DNA from: Emydura subglobosa
Lineage: Eukaryota; Chordata; Testudines; Chelidae
DNA: 64,000 nucleotides
NCBI GenBank assembly: GCA_007922225.1
Contig: ML679974.1
Span: 9,302,397 to 9,366,396, forward strand
Reading direction: 5' to 3'
Below are positions 62,621-64,000 of the stretch, piece after piece. Every line of letters begins with the position of its first letter. Position 1 is the first letter of the stretch. The notes beneath the pieces were generated by a model. The model saw only the letters and a list, made by a program, of their open reading frames with translations, was not told the origin of the DNA and did no database searches. Made by a program: the position numbers and the translations under genes.

Positions 62621-64000
62621 TAATAACATAGTAACAGTGTCCTTTTGTGTGTCTTTAAATAATTTCTCAAAATATGACACTACAAAGCCACCGCTTCTCA
62701 CTTGAGTATCATATAAGAGGCAATTTTCACACTTTTGCATATTACACTTAGTCAAACACAGAACTGCATCTTTGAAGAACATGTTTGTAATTTAATCAAA
62801 CAGAATAAGATAATTAAACTCTAGGATAGTTTATGATAAGGTGCATTTCATGCCCATGAACTTGGAAAATTTGAAAACTCATATCACAAAGCAGATTAAA
62901 CATATCCTTTGACAATCAGACAGCATTTGCTATTTGTTTCTGTTAGTGCTTACTTATTATACTATCATTTTCTATAATGAACAGAAGGCCCAAGCAACAC
63001 TATTTTACTTTGCATCATCTTGTAGATTTTCATGCTGTTTAATGGAAATCAAAATGTGTTATCCTAATAATGTGGGCAATATAGATGGAGGACGAGGAGT
63101 CACAGAACAAGTAGCTTATGTCCACTCCAATTTCAATGAATTGTTAAATAAGTAACAAATATAATCGCTTTAGTTCAGTGGGCAATACCATTTTATAGAT
63201 GGTCAAACTGATCAGTACAAAGGTGGTGGTAGTAAAATTCAAATCATGCATGCAATAACATTTGTGCCATGGAGCTATGGTACACATCTGTAAAATAACA
63301 TAGCTCACTTACTTTTTTAGAGTAAATAGAATCAAGGCTAATATGACAAGGTCAATACCGATGAAAAATGTTACAGCACTAACAAGGTGGTAAACTCTTT
63401 AGAAGCAGAAGAGACTATTTTGGACTCAACTCAGAACTTGTAAAGCTGTAAGCATGCTAAACATTGGAAATGTGTGTTAAAATTCTTTTCTATGTTTTCA
63501 ATTATATTAGTTCACAGAATTATTTGCTGAATAGGCACAAGGTATATCTGCTAGTACACTATGGGGTATACTGTGAATTGTGGGGGAAGAGGAGGTATTC
63601 CATGCAGCATGCGCTCCTAGATACCCTGGGACTGCAGCATAGTCTCTAGGAGATCCAGCAAACACAGGGGAGATGGGGCTAATATATCTTCTGAAAGAGA
63701 CTGGCATTCAGCTGAGTTTCATGAGAGCAGCAGTTTCTAGGGGCTTGATAGGAGGGATTGGCGGGGGAGAGGGGACAAAAGCCCATAGCCCTGCTTTTAC
63801 TTCATTTACCCCTTTGGAAAGGCTAGAATAATTGCCACATTAGTGCAGGGATGGGGAGGCAGCTTTCATCTGATTTAATTTGTGCTCTTTCTAAAATGGC
63901 CCTTATTGGACAGCCAGGATGTAGAACTACAATGGCCATGCCTTTCTTCTCACTCAGTCTGCCCCCTCTCTCTACAGTATGCTCATTCCTTGCTTCAGCC

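Larger units (their letters stand above)
52301..64000 (-). other. RBFOX1: RBFOX1 intron segment up to the window end
   Basis: No gene recognised. It includes a low-confidence LINE-like remnant at about 53600-54700, a palindrome at 54065-54168, a palindromic miniature near 58340-58435, a TG-rich tract near 56812-56837, and possible conserved blocks at 61020-61450 and 62150-62620. The rest is AT-rich DNA. Frames such as 57399-57767 (122 codons) are not supported as coding. Confidence 0.

Noticed and set aside
5912..64000. Other known RBFOX1 first exons (those starting MLASQGVLL or MNCEREQLR)
   Set aside because: I looked for their reverse complements by eye and found none; they are expected farther away in this very large gene, although a missed short exon cannot be excluded.

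Overview
The window is vertebrate nuclear DNA, most likely from a turtle (Testudines). A crocodilian or other sauropsid is the alternative. The evidence is intron-dominated sequence, MIR-like SINE remnants, 8-bp-TSD hAT miniatures, PIF/Harbinger-like miniatures with ends of the GGGCTNGTCTACAC type, and two Penelope-like repeat families that I associate with turtle genomes. The assignment rests on remembered repeat families; no search was run.

Only one gene is supported: RBFOX1 (A2BP1), a neuronal and muscle splicing regulator, on the minus strand. Its shared N-terminal coding exon lies at 428-670, phase 0 at both ends, with a clean acceptor and a GTAAGT donor. About 5.2 kb upstream in transcript order is a small alternative first coding exon (coding part 5842-5874, MEDKGSRMVQQ), which joins in phase to the 428-670 exon. 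TGCATG, the motif bound by RBFOX proteins themselves, occurs both 29 nt upstream of its ATG and 75 nt downstream of its donor, suggesting autoregulation. I found no other exon, so the rest of the window reads as one long RBFOX1 intron or promoter-distal region, in keeping with the very large introns of this gene.

Layout: 1-427 is downstream intron; 428-670 the shared exon; 671-5841 an intron with a T-rich repeat, a MIR and a homeodomain-site-rich block; 5842-about 5930 the alternative first exon; 5.9-64 kb is intron. The intron holds a Penelope-like head-to-head dimer at 10,662-10,877 with 13-bp target-site duplications and hammerhead-ribozyme-like cores, further Penelope-like copies at 14.4 and 32.2 kb, hAT miniatures at 29.3 and 38.8 kb (the second inserted inside a MIR), several Harbinger-like miniatures (11.4, 13.2, 18.2, 26.1, 28.6, 30.3 and 32.8 kb), palindromic miniatures, microsatellites, and a 10-N assembly gap at 43,849 that looks like an unmerged overlap. 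Several unique, TAATTA-rich blocks (3.7, 24.1, 35.0, 61.1 and 62.2 kb) are candidates for conserved regulatory elements.

The many short open frames are chance or repeat-derived. The longest (174 and 141 aa, about 29.2-29.8 kb) lie in the GC-rich hAT miniature. No bacterial-type system, CRISPR array, rRNA or tRNA gene is present.
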